In this document: positions 50,640 through 63,013 of the stretch, in pieces
Numbering within the stretch: the stretch's first letter is position 1
Layout of the letters: each line of letters starts with the position of its first letter
Origin: Sipunculus nudus
Taxonomy: Eukaryota > Annelida > Sipuncula > Golfingiida > Sipunculidae
Reading direction: 5' to 3'
Assembly: GCA_026874595.1 (NCBI GenBank)
Contig: CM049307.1
Span: 9,697,579-9,761,578 of the forward strand
Length of the DNA stretch: 64,000 nt
Notes under the pieces: generated by a model
What the model was told of the DNA's origin: nothing
Database searches by the model: none
Seen by the model: only the letters and a program-made list of their open reading frames with translations
Program-made: the position numbers and the translations under genes

Positions 50640-52585
50640 ACGAGGGCCACAAACCATGACTTTCTGGGCATCGCATGTACTCCCCATTAACCTGCGATTG
50701 AGTAGATATCATATATGTGTGTGATACACATCTACAATACGAGACATATGAGCACACGTGTGATGAGTGTCCACCATTCCACTGATATCCCATTCTAATT
50801 ACAACCAGAAAAGTGCTCTAGGAGATAATACATGGTAGGGTTTGTGGAAATTTAGCCCATATAAGAATGAACTCCTCATTTGCCTTTTAATAGTGAGTGC
50901 CGCGATGTTGCAAAATATCAACTTAGCAATAACTGAAGGAAAAAAAAACAGGTGTCATATTTTGTACTCGAGCACTTCACAGGTATAATATAATTAGGAT
51001 TCCAGTACTCATTACTATAACGACATCTCAATGGAGCTAGAATTTAAAATAAAGAATTATTACGTATATTTGTCTGGTATAACCAATATGTAGATCATAT
51101 CTAAATAGGTATATTGGTTTTAATTTGAACATGGAAATAAATGTGATAAGGTGATGTGACACTTTTATATGCAAGCACACCATATGTGTTTTGATTAGAA
51201 AACATGAATGTGTTTGGTTTTAAGTAGCGGGTGTTCCAAACAATGAGGTCGGTTTGGGTATAACTGATTTTTAATTTGACAAGGCCAACGTACGAGTCAG
51301 TTATGTTCCGATCAAACGGTACCAATCTTCATAAATGAATGTACACGTTTTTTTGTCCGGGCGCATATAATTCTGACATCTTGTGTCCAAACTTAGAACT
51401 AAACCAGTCTTTCTGAAGCAATTTAAGAGCAGGTCTGGTGACCTTTTATTATGTGATAATAATTAAAATTACATGCATGTACTTCAACCATACATGTATA
51501 TGTATTATTGAAATATCTCTAGACAGTTTCAAAGTATATTACAAGAGATCCATGACTTATATCATTGCTGTCATCTCTGCAAATATTGATAAACTCTAGA
51601 TATAAATGCATATGTAGATAGTCATGTGGCTTAAGGCGACATAAATAAAAAGTTATTGGAAATAAAAATCAGGATCCGGGTAAGAACATGGGCGATCTTT
51701 TTCCACCGAAGAAAAAGGGCCGGTAGAATCTATACATTTTTTTTCTGGACGGACACACATGAACACACATGAACATAGCGCATTAAGCCACACAAAAATG
51801 TTATTTATATATAACGGTTCCATGGAATCGCCACTCCTAATTTATAATTAATTTGTTTGGTGCTGAACAAGACATTTCTGTACTGGTGAAGATATAATCG
51901 CTGATCTTATATTACAATCCCTTCAAATAAATTAACCATTACATGTATTAATACTGAAGCAAATGTTTACTCATGAAATTTCATTAATATATGATTAAAA
52001 TCCGTATTATTCATGTGCCCCGTTCAAGATATACGGCAGATGTTAACCCTTCCTGCACGCTGGAAATTTCCCCTATTTTATCTCGACTGGTAAATTACGA
52101 GGAAAAGTCCTATTCGATCCATTTTTTTGTTAAGTTTATTCAATTTATGCATGTGTTTAGGGGGAAGCTTATCCAATCTTGGGTTAATATTTATCCCTTT
52201 TTTAATATTTGGTATATGTGACTTATCGTATTACAATTAATGCAAACAGTCACGACAGTATATACTTATCCATCACATATCAAAGTTAGTTAGGCCTGTC
52301 TGTATAAATTAAAGGCCTTGATGTCGACAAACGTATATAAAATAAATAATCATTTTGAGCTTCGATAATGTCAGAGTTACCAGTTCGGTAATAATTCGAA
52401 GGCGTGGGATTTAACAAAGATAAATTTAAGTTCTCTTCGGGGAAATAATAAAAAATAAAAGTCATATGTATAGCGCAGACTGATTTCAGTTCGGTGTCAA
52501 CTATTTATACTATGTTTAACTATAAACTATATTTTTGTTTACATTTATGATACCGAATGATTCACATTCACATATATTATCAGCC

Positions 52586-52632
<47 letters not shown>

Positions 52633-53513
52633 CTAATAATATATTATTTTATATTTGTAAATTTGATTATAAGCAAATTACTCCTACTATATATATATCT
52701 TAGATATTCAGGCAATAGGTATTGTTTAAAAATTAATGTATCCATAACCCATGACAATTTTCCCCTATCTTACTTTGATATAGATATTTTATGATTTTTA
52801 CCTTTTTTAGACACATGCGATGTTTGCAAACTATGCCGCCCCCCCCCCCCCCCCCAACTGACGCATGCCCACTGGGCCGTAAGGCAAGAAGCACAGCCCA
52901 GCTTGACTGCCAGCCATATATAATCAGCACAGTTTACCTATAAAATAGCATCAATGTATCTTTGATCAGTATCAAAATAAAAGACACTCTGCCATGTCCC
53001 ACAGTAACTTTATTATTCGAATAAATTAGTCTACACTTAACCCATTGAAATAAAAGGGACAAACCTAGGCTATTTACTGCAACAGATCATATTTGGTCAG
53101 TTCTATCAGAGATGACACTTGGGAATATAAGATCGTATAGGGCAGATATGATAAAGTAATTTAAATCTCTAAGAGGACTTGTCTTCCATACGGATTATAC
53201 AGCTTGAAAATATGTTCAATTTTAGTGAAGAAAAATATCCATGATTTATAAAAGTAGATTATATCATGCATGAAAATACACTTAATGGCGCAGTCTCCCT
53301 TAAAAACTAATACTATCGAATGTACAAGAATACTCAACTGTTAATTCAGTCTCCTCTCTAAAACAAAATTTTATATGCCACGTTGATTTAATTTTATCTA
53401 TGTAAATCATAATCTTGCTAATTTGCAAAAATTTGGTGCTAATCATAGGCCTATATAGGTATATATGAGTGTCAGTAGTGCTGTAACAAGTGATTTCTCA
53501 TACTGTACACATA
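50640..53513. other. Intergenic AT-rich stretch
   Basis: No exon was supported on either strand. The longest frames (51101-51325 minus, 51991-52221 plus, 52733-52930 minus) have no domain or splice context. An AAT microsatellite lies at 52586-52631 and a C17 tract at 52839-52855. Just upstream, ATGTCAGCCCAGTGCGGTCAA followed by GTAAGC at 50612-50638 has the shape of a tiny first exon but has no visible partner. Confidence 0.45.
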
Positions 53514-55440
53514 AAACAGGGGACCCATGGGTCACTGTGCTCAGCTGAAGTTGACCTTGAAGGTAAAAATCTAAAATAATATCAAATGGAGATAAAGTGT
53601 AAGAGGAAGAGGTAATAAGGGCCATGGTTGGTTTATATAATTGGTTTGTATTGATGAGCAAGAAATTGTTGCAAATAATATTTCGTGACCTGACCATGTG
53701 TTTCCTATAATGTTGAAACTTAAGCATTTGAGCAGTTTGTGAACAAATGATCTGTACTAATACTATGATCATTAGTTGGCTTTTTGATTAACTGTTGACA
53801 TTTCAGTAGTTTACATATTTGTTCAATTGAATCTATATTTTGTATAATATACATTATTAAATATATATGTATTTTTTTATGAAATATATACAGTTGAAAT
53901 ATAACTAATTAACAACATAAAACAGGGCAAACAAAGCCTGATCTCAAATTCTGCTGAGGCAGGAAAAAATGAACAAATGTTTGCATTAAATCCTCATTTT
54001 TTTATCACATCAATTGTTTTTTTTTTTAAATTTAAGTTTATATTTCTATTCATTTCCAATATAACATATACATCTGAATATAAAAGTTGATTCATAATTC
54101 TCAATTGAATCATCATAAATCTCAATCCTGTCAGATAAAACCACATCATGCATACAAATGTTATTTATTTTTTACCACAAAAATGTATCTTTTAAATCTG
54201 CAAAACAATAAATATCTAAAAATAATACTTGATTAAGATTTCACAATTTTTAATTGTGTTTTTATTTATCCATAATGTGCTTCATATTTTATAAACTTAA
54301 GCATACTGATGGGTTCAATTATATGTGTTAAAATCATTTAAAAGAAAATTGATTTCTTTAAAAATGCTACATTACACAACATTGCATCTTCTGGATTACA
54401 CCCTGAATTACTTTTTCAAGGAAAGTTTTTGCATATCGAAGTGGAAACAGCATTACAAGTAAGGAGATACAGTGAAAACAATAACATTTACTGCATGCAT
54501 AACACTTGGTGGGTTGGGTTTGCGGGGGGGGGGGGGGGGTGACTTGGGTGGTGATATGAGAATAACTGTACACCTGTCACAGCAGGGGATCTCCCCCAGT
54601 GACTGTAACAAATCAGAAAACCTAGCATAGCTGACTTCCAGTGACCTGGAGTGGGACCCTGCATCTGTAATCTGTAATTAAACAAATGACTACAATAGAG
54701 CCTCAAGAAAAAAAATCAATTACTAGCTTAATTTCCAAGCTTTTATTTTCAAATGTCAGATTTAAACAAATTAAATATTTATGTTTACATGCTGTGAAAA
54801 TTAAATCAATGGTACTTACAGGAAAAAAAAGTACCATGGTCAAAGTTGGGCAAAATTTAAGGTACTGATTTTATTTTATGCTAATAGCCTAAAAAAAGTA
54901 CAAAATTCAGATCTAATTTTGGGTAAACAATTGAATCTTAATTAAACGTAGTTATATACTTGGGAAAATAGACTCTAGTTTCAAAGTTTTTCATGTTAAG
55001 TGAGTAAATACTTTTCCTGATTTTTTACAAAGTCCATTATGTTCGGGCCCATAACTTAAAGAATTTAAACTTAACAGACTTAATTTCTGGCATGTACAAA
55101 GGAACTATATAGAAAAATATTTATGATAAATATGAGGAAAAACAGGAGAGCGGTTTTGATATTAGGCAGTCCTGAAGTGTGAAAATAGGTTTTGAATAAA
55201 AAATTGAAGTTTTTCCTTAATTTCTCAAAGGAACGAAGTCGCAAAGACCCAGTTTTCGGCTTGGTAGGAGATCTTGGGGACATCTAACATTATGCTGAAT
55301 TTTAGATTCCTAGGTCTTACGGTACCAAAACGTGCCACATCTACGGACAGACGGACGGACGGATGGACGGACAGCTAGACGGACGACGGACAATGGACCA
55401 CGACTATAGCTCAGATGACTTATAGTCAGCTGAGCTAAAA
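53514..55440 (-). mobile_element. Palindrome-ended dispersed element, copy D
   Basis: The minus strand starts TTTTAGCTCAGCTGACTATA at 55440, with the 5' palindrome at 55408-55436 and then GTCCGTCC repeats. It ends with CAGCTGAGCACAGTGACCCA and a perfect GACCCATGGGTC palindrome at about 53520-53534. It abuts the tail of copy E exactly, so it probably inserted into it. The 3' hairpin could then belong to either copy. Confidence 0.5.
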
Positions 55441-58400
55441 ATACCATAGGTGACTGCATGGTGTTATTTGAAATAACATTGACACTGACATTCTATCCAT
55501 CCATACAAGATTCTTACATCATCAGTAACTGCAAGTTAATTTTCTGTTACTCATCAACTAACAAATTCCTTTTCTATTAATTTTTCTTTAATTTGTTATT
55601 AGAAACCAATAAAAATTTATTGATTTACTGTTTATTGTTATGGTTTTTTTTCAAAACAACTACTAGATGAGTTGGGTTGGACACCTGGAACAACTGTGGC
55701 TGGGCATTAGCTGCCTGGCTGCCCCAGTGTATGCCTCGCCTCAAGCGTGCATAATTTGATGAAAGGTCAACAAGTCAACATACAGGTGACTGAAGAGGGG
55801 CTGGGTAGAGCCTGGGTCTGACATGGTCTCATAAAAAACATTAATAAAAACTACAATATTTGGCCAATTTCTTTCAGCTTTCTAAACTACAAAGATGAAA
55901 TCCTTATGTGTGCATGATATGGAAATTATATCAACAGTGCTCTCAAGAAACAAACGTGCCACGGTCAAAGTTGGGCAAAATTTAAGGTACTAATTCTATA
56001 TTTATACTAATAACCTATAAAATTTGAAAAATTCAGAACTAATTTTGGGTATTCAATTGAATCTTGATTAAATACATTGTTACATCCCTGACAAAAAAAT
56101 CTCTAGCTTCAGCAATCCTCTTGATAAGGGAGTAAATATATTTCTTGATTTTTTAAAAAGTGCATTATGTTTAGGCCCATAACTTAAAACAATTACGCAA
56201 TACTGACATCATTTCTGGCATGTTCATAGCGAATGTATAGAAACATATGTATATTATATGTGATGGGGTTCGATGACAACACCTTCATTGGTTTGACTCA
56301 TTTTATTACGACAACCCTGTAACAAAAAGTAAAGAAACTTAATTCAACGTTCCTGTCGAATCAATATGACAAATCAAATCAAATACAATGTATTATTTGA
56401 CAGATTGAATATATAATCAGCTTTGTTTAACCTTAGTAATTAAAATACTTGTGATTTCATTTTGACACAACATGAGATATTGTCTGTATTGAAATACAAC
56501 ATAATAAATTGAATGACAATCACCTCGACTTCCGTACAAGTACATGTAGCGTGTAGTGATCTGTTTGGACCCTTTGAACATTAATGTCCGTGCTGAACTG
56601 TTACATATTAAAGTTTGGTAAGATTACATTAGTTACAACCAATCTTTACAATTAATGTCGTGACTAATAAACACAAATAAATATTACAAGAATAATGGTA
56701 TCATTAAACACAACATATTCATCTAACACAAAACAACTCTAAATACTATACTAACCATTTTCATGGGTTCATCCTTGCGATAATAATCACAGAAGATCGC
56801 CGCTTGTTCCAATATGAACCTGGCTTTACTGTTTCGGTGGTACCTGCAGTGCCATAAAGCTGGACTATAACATAGGGCCGGATGTTACCCTTAACTGGCC
56901 AGTACTTTCCCCAAGTTACATCCCTTATAGGACACCTACTTCACCAGAACATTACGCCTTACCACAAGGATATACAAATAGTACATGAACAAACAAAAAC
57001 ATTAACCCTTCCTGACCTATAGGCCTATACCACGTGAATCCCTGCAGTCATATTATAGTGATATGAATAAACCCTCTGCACGTTAGAGATAGATAAACTC
57101 TAATGATTACGAACAGAAAAGTTATCACAAGACTAAAAACATTATTCACAACCCTTATATCACCTGTATGGTAAATACAAGCATCACCATGCATCAATGC
57201 ACTGAATATATAACCCGACGTGTCCTTTACACGTAATATTACTCATACAATATATCTCAATATACATTCCAATAAATCTGCTTTATATACCCATAGTATT
57301 AGCTTACATTTCTATGAGCGTAATATATCAGATACATGTAACTACATAATAAGGAAAAACTCTACTGTACTCACTCTAATCATATAGACATTTGTAACAA
57401 CTACTTACATAGTTTACAGCTCACAAGTCTGTGTCGGTGCTCTCAATCGAAAGTTTTAGTATTAGTTTGCTTGCTTGTCACTCTTCCTTCCTTCCGTAGA
57501 CATGAATATACTAAGTGAAGCGGTTGAATGCCGAAGTGTGAAACTTGAATTAATTTATAACATAGCTGTCGCGGTGCGACTGAAATTGACTATTTGTAAC
57601 TACTGAAACGGCATCACATTTATGAATTTAGCATCACTACAGCCTGAAGATTCGCGCACTGGAATCCGTTGCATATTCCTTATAAACGGGGTAAAAGGAA
57701 CCAATTAACGGAACAACCAATAGAAAACCGAATTTTTGTGGAAGAAAGCCACGTACCCCAAAAGTATCCCTGACTACATATGAATAAATAAATACTTAGC
57801 ATCTCGGTCCAGGGTATCTCGACCTGTTGGTTGTCATGACCTTGCAACATCGGGAAGTGTAATTGTTTTGTCTGAACCGTTTAAGATTATAGTGCAAGAA
57901 GACACTGGGCAACGACAAACTAGTGAACTTGATGCTTGACCACATGTTCCAGCAATAAAACTCTCATTTATCAGACGTGGTCAACACGCTGGATCCGACA
58001 TGCTGACCTTGGTAAGGTCATGTGCAACATATTACCAGATGTCGTCTGGGTTTGTTTACACACGGACATGAGAAATAGGGCGACCTTATCACATATATAT
58101 GAACAAAGTCAGATGAGTGGTTTTGATATCAGGCAGTCTTAAAGTGTAACAAAGGGGTTTTAATGGGAAAATGAAGTTTTTCATTAATATCTCGAAGGAA
58201 TTAAGTCCTAGTGACCAAATTCTTGGCATGGTAGGGGATTTTGGAGACATCTAACTGTATGCCAAATTTATGGAACTTAGAGCTGAAGCTGGGGAGCTGA
58301 GCTCTAGAAAACTGCATAACACTAGCTTGATTACACAATATGTGACATGGTGCTTGAAAACTTGAATAAAATGTACAGTTTTTTATCAACTGGTTTCAAA

Positions 58401-59069
58401 TTTTTGGTGTTAACAGTTGAAATGCTAACAAAAACATGCTTTGAAAATACACAGCAGTTACAGGGAAAAAAGTGCCATGGTCAAACTTGGGCAAAATTTA
58501 AGGTACCAATTTTATATTTTTGCCAATATTTAAAAAAAATTAACAGATTTTGATTTAATTTTTGGTATACAATTAAATTTTGATTAATTAAAGTTGTATT
58601 ACTGAAAAAAAGTCCCTACCTTTAACACTTTTGGTCTCAAGTGACTAAATATCTTTCCTGATTTTTTTTTAAAAGTCCATTATTTTTGGGCCCATAACTT
58701 TTTTAAATTAAATAATACTGACTTAATTTCTGGCATGTACATAGGAACAATATAGAGGAATATTTATAGTAAATATGAAGAAAACCAGATGAGTGGTTTT
58801 GATATTAGGCAGTCCTGAAGTGTGAAAGTAGATTTCTAATAAAAAATTGAGGTTTTTCCTTAATATCTCGAAGGAACGAAGTCCTATTGACCCAATTTTC
58901 GGCATGGTAGGAGATTTTGGGGACATCTAACTGTATGCCGAATTTCAGATTTGTAGGTCCAATGGTGTCGAAAGGTGCCAGTCTTACGGACGGACATCCG
59001 GACGTACGGACGACGGACAATGGACCACGACTATAGCTCAGATGACTTATAGTCAGCTGAGCTAAAAAA
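55441..59069 (-). mobile_element. Palindrome-ended dispersed element, copy E, interrupted
   Basis: The start is at about 59069 with the 5' palindrome at 59036-59064. The body runs leftward to about 58094, resumes at 56258 after an inserted LTR-like sequence, and continues to 55441. The order of matching segments relative to copy A is preserved across the insertion, and the sequence on both sides joins in register near copy-A position 5720-5735. Confidence 0.6.
56259..58093. mobile_element. Solo-LTR-like insertion, 1835 bp
   Basis: It begins TGTGATGGGG and ends CCTTATCACA, giving TGTGAT/ATCACA inverted termini of the TG...CA type. TATA flanks it on both sides (56255-56258 and 58094-58097) as a 4-bp target duplication. 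It interrupts copy E in register. A TTTATAAGG motif on the minus strand near 57680 may mark a promoter. No coding frame was recognised. A non-autonomous DNA element is a weaker alternative. Confidence 0.6.
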
Positions 59070-59955
59070 CCGCAGTCAAACTTGAACGACTTTATATAGG
59101 GCATCATGTTTCTTTTGTGACCAACCGACACTAAGGAAAACATATTGTCCACTTACAAAAATTTGTTCCCTTCTTAACTGCTTCATAATTTGTATGGCTT
59201 ATAAAAAATGGTCTAAAATGCCCCGCCCCCCCCCCCCCCCCCATATCCTCGGACCAATAAATATTAGAAATATCATTAAATCACTGCCCATTAGTCACTA
59301 TTCAGATCTTAATACCAATCCTTATTTCAAACAGGGCAATAATGCACCTCCCACCAAACACTTCCATATTTTATATAATTAATGTAGTATTTTTCAAAAT
59401 AAATGATTGATCTCTTTCAACACCTTGCCTTGGTTTCCACTAGTATATGGAAAAAAATACCACTTTATAGTATTTCATATGAACCATGAATGAAAAGGAA
59501 CCTTGCATTTTTTTTATATATTTATATTCTAATTATTATTGTTATTATAATAATTATTGCCAGAAGAGTAACTGTAAAAAAATGGAAAGAATGGTTTCCT
59601 TTGATGTATTATTGCAATTATATAAATTTGGTGTAGGCATATAAACGTCTACTGTAGCGTAGCTCTTTGTAGCCTGATACCAGTCGGCCTACATAGGTCT
59701 CCTTTAATTATATTATAATTATATAAATAATATTTCATGAGTGAACATGCTACATGGTGATAATATGAGTTAAATAGTAAATCGCTTATTAATAATGTTT
59801 CTTAATATACCGCAATGCACTTGATGTGTAACAGGTGTTACGATAACACTTCGTATAAAATAAATTATGTAGGACACAGCAAGTGGTGGTGTCCCAAGTA
59901 CCTCTGACTGGGCTGTCACATGTTCATTGTTTACTTCCGGTTGCAAACTGCACCA

Positions 59956-59969
59956 GCTGCCATAGCGAC
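59956..59969 (+). promoter_or_regulatory. X-box (RFX-type) motif upstream of the gene at 60197
   Basis: GCTGCCATAGCGAC fits the consensus RYYNYY-N2-RRNRAC at every defined position. It lies 228 bases before the ATG, in a locally G+C-richer stretch (59935-60010). RFX factors bind such sites in promoters of ciliary genes. Confidence 0.5.
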
Positions 59970-60196
59970 GGGGAGCCCGGATGTTGCTTGAAAATGGCGT
60001 CTCAGGACACTTGACAGTAAACCGTTTGTGTGATTTTGGAAATAGGACTTCTTTCAGAGATGGATATATTTTAGTTTGGAAATAGATATATACGTCTGAA
60101 ACTAAGAAGTTTGATTTCATCTGAAGGCAACAGTGCTCCTCGATTCCGTTCTTGTTTACCCGTCAGTTATTGCTGCAAGTTTTGTTCATTCAAACC

Positions 60197-63013
60197 ATGG
60201 CACTTGAACGAGCGAAGGTAAACCTGGTTTGCTGTCAACATTTGATTTAACATATCACAATATTAGTAACAATATGCCTGATAAACAATGCATCATTATC
60301 AGTCATTACATATGTTTACATGTATTTACATGCAGGGACATCTGGAATACACACTCCCTATACTCTCTGTTTTGTCGTCAGAATCGCAGTCTGCAAGTAA
60401 AGCAGACAATTTTGCAAACCAGTGGCAGTGCCTCACTGGACAGAAACCGGACTTTTTATCATTTTATCGTCACAATTAACACAAATGATGGATGGCTATT
60501 TTATTGTTTCGCACATATTCTCAGCATAATATCACTACATTATTCATCAACTATCATTGAAACTTGAATATTGTATTGCTCTCACATTTATAGTACTATT
60601 ACTTTGTGAATAAAATTGGAGCAATTAGAGTTGCCTATAGTCCGTCCCAAAATCCTTGTCTCACAGTCTGCAAGTTTTTTTCACGATTATTATTTTATGA
60701 ACATATTTTAAAAATGCCCCTGGCCCTTAGATATACAGATATTCCGCCAATTTTGTGTAAAGTGGAAATATATCATGTAAAAAGTATTTACTTTGCAACT
60801 CTTTTGCATTCTTTGTGCGGATGGCATCTTCCGCATTCAACATTCCTCCATGGTACACTTTCAAGGTTTATGGCTGTGTGTGGTGTTTGTTAGACAACAG
60901 TGACATCACAAACACCCTATTTTCTTCACAGATTGTCTGTTTTATTAGATAGGGCTAGGCTAGGAGTGCCTTTTTAAAAGCTCATACAGAATTATTAAAT
61001 TCATTAATTATGCAATTTTATGCAATTTTTTTTTCAAGATCACTTGAAATGCTTCTTTTTAATTACTTGACTGATTTGATTCTTTTCGATTTATGTGATG
61101 GGGCTATGTCTGCTATCTAAACTTCTACACATAAATTGAATCTGCAAGTGCCAAGTGTTGCCACCTGAGATACCAATTTCTGTTAAATGGAAATCTGTTT
61201 CATGCACAAAGTGAAAATTTGGAGCGACCATAGAATAAGTGCCTATGGGAAATGGTCTTAGTCAAGGAAAATTTTCTTGGTGTCTTTGTCTAGTATTTCC
61301 ACGTGGCTTCATCTGTTATTTGAATGTCTGCTGTGTCTCCACCTGGTGGCAAACCTGTAATGAGAAATTCATGAATTATTAGTACACATAACATGCAATT
61401 GTGAAGCTCTTGACCAGGTCTTGAACCAGCAACCGTGTGATAACATGTCCGATGCGCTACCAATGTGCAATAGAAGATTAGTTGGAAACCATGGTTGGAA
61501 TGGGGATTTTTAATCTACTCTTGAGAAATGGTCGTAATTGTTAAAAATGAGGGTTAATTTTTGTTAAGCGCTTCTCGCCCAGACGTCAAAAAAAGTTTAA
61601 AAAATTAACCCTCAGCCGTTTGTTAACTGCCTGCCACTAAAGCGGACTCTGTCTCGCGCTTCACGCGGAAAAGGTGGAGTCACTGGTTTATTTGTAAACC
61701 CTAACCCTTGAAATACACCAAATAAATGTTGGATAGCCGTGATCCGTGTGCATACAAATGCCTCGAGGGCACAACACAACGTAGGCAGGACATGTGCACA
61801 TAAGCTAAGTGGTGTAAACAAGCAGAGGGAGGAATCATGACGGATACGACAAGTTGAATCGTGTGAAGAAAGGGTAAATTATACATTATTACGGGCTAAG
61901 ATATAAGTGGAAAGGCTATAGGATACAAGTAACATGTATATGTTGTCGATAAAAAAAGAGTCTTGAACGGTAGGCACTACTTCTACAGTCGCACCACAGA
62001 ATCTCTAGTGGGTAGCCACAGATTCTCTAGTGGCACCAAAAATTTTGTTTTTGATTTGATGTTATGGGGGCCAGATAAGCCCAGTGTCATTGATACTTTG
62101 CTTTAATTTTAGTACACTGAGACCCCAGTCCACAGCTGCAGCCAGACACGTGGCTTGCCAGGGCTTCCACCCCTCCCTCCAACAGAGAGGGAACAGTCCA
62201 GTCTCTACAAGGTAAAACATAAATATAACTTGTATGCTAAAGTTCACAACAGGGTTCCAAGCTAACATTTATTTTGGGTTCTGTTGAGAAAACTGATCTG
62301 GCTTTTAAATGAGCAAATGTTTACAGTTTACTTTGTTTTACAGCAGTCACAGTCTTGTAATTAAAGCAGGTTGCTAACTGTGCAAGATTTTCTTTGTAGC
62401 ACTGATTTGACATTTGATCCAGAATGTACCTGGATCCTGTAATTAATTAAATTAATATGAGCAGACAGTGAATTCTGTGTATTGATTGATTGATATTCTT
62501 TATTTCCTCCAGTAACTGAAGAGTACAAATTTTGTGTATTACCTTTGAAATACTGCATAAGGGATATCATGGAAAGGCATACTAATGAATTGGACTGTTT
62601 ACTGTTCAAAGCTTTTTATTCCAAAAACCTTCAACAGTGTGTTTCAGGTTTAATTTGTGACATGCCATGCAATGTAGCATAAAACTTAGATATATGTATA
62701 TAGCTAGGGCTAGCACAATGATATAATTAGCTATCATAATCACCAGCTTACCAGCATTACACTTTAAATGCACTGGATGGCAAAAGATTATTTTACACAG
62801 ATTGTGCTGCGCCACAGTGAGCATCCACCTATTATGAAAGGCACATCCTGGACTCTGGCATCACCTTTCAAAGAACAGAGATATCACAGATCTCCCAGTG
62901 AATCCATTGCCAATAATTACACTCCATCTGCCAGCGAACTCAAGATTAAAGATCTGCCACGCAAAAGACCCTACAGAGGTAAAAAAACACTACCAGGTTC
63001 TGTTCAGCTGTGA
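60197..63013 (+). CDS. Small gene of unknown function, three exons seen, possibly ciliary
   Basis: Exon 1 is 60197-60217 (MALERAK|gtaaac). Exon 2 is 62113-62211, 33 codons beginning YTETPVHS and containing LPGLPPLPPTERE. Exon 3 starts at 62801 after TTTTACACAG, with IVLRHSEHPPIMKGTSWTLA and further basic, Ser/Pro-rich residues. All joins are phase 0. Exon 3 either reads through to a stop at 63011-63013 (110 residues, AATAAA near 63195), or splices at a GAG|GTAAAA donor at 62978 into exons beyond the window. No domain was recognised. The small basic, proline-rich composition with Tyr/Trp landmarks resembles microtubule-associated ciliary proteins, and the upstream X-box fits, but function is not established. 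The short coding exon 1 and the long intron make the start codon the least certain part. Confidence 0.55.
60218..62112 (+). other. Intron 1 of the small gene
   Basis: No further coding exon was confirmed. A candidate at 60337-60470 (GHLEYTLPILSVLSSESQSA frame) follows a possible acceptor, but it would need an unseen donor in frame, so it is left out. The segment 61560-61860 is relatively CpG-rich with no supported gene. Confidence 0.45.
61395..61475 (-). mobile_element. tRNA-derived SINE-like segment or tRNA pseudogene
   Basis: On the minus strand, ATTGGTAGCGCATCGG (61449-61464) is followed 26 bases after TAGCGC by a B-box-like GGTTCAAGACC (61417-61427), which is the tRNA spacing. The T-stem does not pair fully and no acceptor stem was found. 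It lies in an intron of the small gene at 60197. Confidence 0.5.

Noticed and set aside
59770-60120. 116-residue minus-strand frame as a gene
   Set aside because: It overlaps the promoter and 5' flank of the small gene, starts in low-complexity AT sequence and shows no domain.
60337-60470. Extra exon of the small gene between exons 1 and 2
   Set aside because: The frame is open after an AG, but no donor in a compatible phase was found before the stop, while exons 1 and 2 join directly in phase 0.
61698-61709. CCCTAACCC as a telomere-like tract
   Set aside because: It is an isolated partial match, not a repeat array.
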